Positions 29,596 through 30,774 of a DNA stretch of 30,774 nt are shown piece by piece. The stretch is from JAADHX01 sp964569385 (GTDB lineage: Bacteria > Actinomycetota > Acidimicrobiia > Acidimicrobiales > Poriferisodalaceae): the NCBI GenBank assembly GCA_964569385.1, contig CAZMUM010000050.1, positions 1 through 30,774 on the forward strand, given 5' to 3'. The stretch's first letter is position 1, and each line of letters starts with the position of its first letter. The position numbers were made by a program, and so were the translations under genes. The notes beneath the pieces are model-generated. The model saw only the letters and a list, made by a program, of their open reading frames with translations. It was not told the DNA's origin and did not search any database.

Positions 29596-30366
29596 GTGGG
29601 ACTTCTCGAAGGTAAGAAGCTGTTGGTTACCGGTGTTCTCACCGATGCCTCTATCGCGTTCGCGGTCGCCAAACTAGCCATTGAGGAGGGTGCCGAGGTT
29701 GTTCTCACTGGTGCTGGCCGCGGTATGAGGCTCACTCAACGAACCGCTCGAAAGCTGCCGGTCGAACCCGATGTGCTCGAGCTCGACATAACCGACGCTG
29801 ACCACCTCGCCGCGGTAGCAGCCGATCTCACCCAACGTTGGGGCCACGTCGATGGGGTGCTCCATGCCATCGGATTTGCTCCCGAGTCTTGTCTCGGCGG
29901 CAACTTCATGAACGCCGAGTGGGAAGATGTTTCGGTCGCCGTGAACATCTCGGCCTTTTCGCTCAAGGCACTCACTGGTGCCATGCGGCCGCTGTTGGCC
30001 GAGGCCAAGGGCAGCGTTGTTGGTCTGACATTCGACGCCACGGTTGCTTGGCCCGCCTATGACTGGATGGGTGTGGCCAAGGCTGCTTTCGAGTCGACCG
30101 CCCGGTACCTCGCCCGCGACCTCGGGCCCGAAGGGATTCGTGTCAACCTGATTGCCGCCGGCCCGATTCGTTCGATTGCGGCCAAGTCGATACCGGGGTT
30201 TTCTGAGTTCGAAGATGCCTGGGCCGGCAAGGCTCCCCTCGGTTGGGACGTCTACGATCAGGAGGCTGTTGCTCGTTCGACTCTTGCGCTAATGAGCGAC
30301 TGGTTCCCAGCTACCACTGGCTCGATAGTGCACGTCGACGGCGGCTACCACTCCATGGGTGCCTAA
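29596..30366 (+). CDS. fabI: Enoyl-ACP reductase (FabI/InhA family)
   Basis: A 256-aa short-chain dehydrogenase-type enoyl-ACP reductase for the last step of fatty-acid elongation, closest in pattern to InhA. LVTGVLTDASIAFAVAKLAIEEGA binds NADH; the catalytic Tyr155 and Lys162 lie in AYDWMGVAKAAFES, and F146 corresponds to InhA F149. AAGPIRSIAAK and LMSDWFPATTGSIVHVDGG are typical. The residue matching InhA Ser94 is Ala91 (HAIGF). The start is GTG at 29596 with AAGGACGG a few bases upstream, so unlike several neighbours it has a Shine-Dalgarno leader. The 88-bp gap to npdG holds both promoters. A repeat block begins 5 nt after its stop. Confidence 0.95.
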   Translation: MGLLEGKKLLVTGVLTDASIAFAVAKLAIEEGAEVVLTGAGRGMRLTQRTARKLPVEPDVLELDITDADHLAAVAADLTQRWGHVDGVLHAIGFAPESCLGGNFMNAEWEDVSVAVNISAFSLKALTGAMRPLLAEAKGSVVGLTFDATVAWPAYDWMGVAKAAFESTARYLARDLGPEGIRVNLIAAGPIRSIAAKSIPGFSEFEDAWAGKAPLGWDVYDQEAVARSTLALMSDWFPATTGSIVHVDGGYHSMGA

Positions 30367-30371
30367 AGGGT

Positions 30372-30474
30372 GGGGGGCGATCCCGCTGGGTGTACCGCCG
30401 TTCTCACCGTGAATTGGGGGCGATCCCGCTGGGGTGGGGGCGATCCCGCTGGGTGTACCGCCGTTCTCACCGTG
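30372..30474. repeat. Tandem repeat block downstream of fabI
   Basis: A unit of about 39 bp beginning gggggcgatcccgctggg and ending gttctcaccgtg occurs at 30373-30411 and 30436-30474. A shortened copy (gggggcgatcccgctgggg) lies between them at 30416-30434. The two full units look identical through most of their length. Confidence 0.92.
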
Positions 30475-30488
30475 GACCCTGCGGGTCC
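30474..30488 (+). terminator. Hairpin after fabI, possible terminator
   Basis: GGACCC-TGC-GGGTCC is a perfect 6-bp GC-rich stem with a 3-nt loop. It lies just past the repeat block and about 108 nt after the fabI stop. No T-tract follows. It could stop transcription from either direction. Confidence 0.45.
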
Positions 30489-30686
30489 AAATCGGTTCGA
30501 TTCGTCGGCACACCCATCAAGATCTTTGGGTGGGCATGTCGCACGCCGTGCCGCCGACGTCGAGCGGGCGGCACCGCTGCCTCGCCTGCCCAGCTCGGCG
30601 CAAACTCGACAGTTTCGGCGCCGCCCTGTCGTTTCAAACTCAGTGGTTCGGCGCGAACTCGGTAGTTTGGCCGGATTCTTGGGCTG

Positions 30687-30774
30687 CTAGGTGACTAGTT
30701 GGCCGTCGGGTCTGGGTATGTTCCAGGTGCCGTCGGGTTTGCGGTGGACGGTGTAGCCGGTTTCTTTGTGGCGG
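30687..30774 (-). CDS. C-terminal tail of an HNH endonuclease (DUF222/13E12-type), truncated by window edge
   Basis: The last 28 codons of a minus-strand gene entering from the right edge, ending in TAG at 30687-30689. The peptide reads RHKETGYTVHRKPDGTW and then NIPRPDGQLVT. The pattern H-x(2-4)-G-x-T-x(3)-PDGTW followed by PDG is typical of the end of actinobacterial HNH endonucleases with an N-terminal DUF222, seen in many dispersed copies as 13E12-type repeats. Only the tail is visible, so the HNH motif itself is not seen. Such genes are often mobile or multicopy, consistent with the repeats beside it. Confidence 0.65.
   Translation of the reverse strand, partial: RHKETGYTVHRKPDGTWNIPRPDGQLVT

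Larger units (their letters stand above)
30367..30686. other. 320-bp gene-free tail with repeats and hairpins
   Basis: No supported gene. It holds the tandem repeat block after fabI (30372-30474), a perfect GGACCC-TGC-GGGTCC hairpin (30474-30488) and three diverged words of the type AAACTCGACAGTTT / CAAACTCAGTGGTT / GAACTCGGTAGTTT (about 30602-30669) set in ggcgc-rich sequence. The first of these forms an AAACT-AGTTT stem. The last part looks like degenerate REP-type repeats. Confidence 0.6.

Noticed and set aside
30289..30513. Minus-strand open frame with repeated GENGGTPSGIAP peptide after fabI
   Set aside because: It overlaps the fabI 3' end and merely translates the non-coding repeat block; no start signal or known family.

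Overview
The window reads as chromosomal DNA from a high-GC actinobacterium, probably outside the classical mycobacterial and streptomycete lineages and plausibly from the Acidimicrobiia or a related group. The reasons are a phosphatidylinositol-mannoside (PIM) gene set (pgsA-type, patA, pimA), an MshC-like mycothiol ligase, an F420:NADPH reductase, an InhA-like enoyl reductase, frequent GTG/TTG starts, TANNNT -10 boxes lying 6-8 nt upstream of start codons (leaderless mRNAs), and a LexA-type GAAC-N4-GTTC box at ruvC. The lineage is an inference. Almost all genes are on the minus strand, so transcription mostly runs from high to low coordinates.

Layout, low to high coordinate: a truncated rarA (1-748); aspS and hisS (915-3962); a bifunctional rel (4062-6275) directly behind secF, secD and yajC (6280-9568); tgt and queA (9610-11735); an accessory patch (11.74-14.2 kb) with a plus-strand RHH/PIN toxin-antitoxin pair, a gene-poor stretch with degenerate repeats and an AAA/DUF4143 ATPase; a gamma-glutamylcyclotransferase-like gene coupled to ruvB-ruvA-ruvC (14204-17256); yebC, pdxT and pdxS (17320-19589); a DUF3048 lipoprotein, an M48-like pseudopeptidase and pimA (19697-22873); a small plus-strand DUF6941-like gene; a run of patA, a CDP-alcohol phosphatidyltransferase, a membrane protein, a HIT-family Ap4A phosphorylase-like gene, a gluzincin peptidase, mshC and npdG (23427-29507); fabI/inhA on the plus strand (29596-30366); a repeat block; and the 3' tail of an HNH endonuclease.

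The order rarA, aspS, hisS, rel, secFD-yajC, ruvBAC, yebC, pdxT, pdxS, pimA, patA, pgsA, HIT matches, from memory, the Mycobacterium tuberculosis Rv2559c-Rv2613c interval, with insertions. Functional groups are translation (aspS, hisS, tgt, queA), protein export (secDF-yajC), stringent response (rel), recombination and SOS response (rarA, ruvCAB), vitamin B6 (pdxST), PIM lipid synthesis, and thiol/F420/fatty-acid metabolism. The His32-type AspRS suggests indirect Asn-tRNA synthesis.

The most unusual theme is short tandem duplication. In-frame repeat arrays interrupt conserved genes (39 bp in rarA, five palindromic 27-bp units in ruvB, 15-bp units in secD and the peptidase). Separate arrays sit over or just after stop codons (DUF3048 gene, pimA, the cyclotransferase gene, mshC, fabI). 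Other points of interest are a SOS box overlapping the leaderless ruvC start, a Tgt without its three zinc cysteines, an M48 homologue without HExxH, and a CDP-alcohol phosphatidyltransferase with an altered DG-x2-AR motif. No RNA genes, CRISPR arrays or complete insertion sequences were seen.
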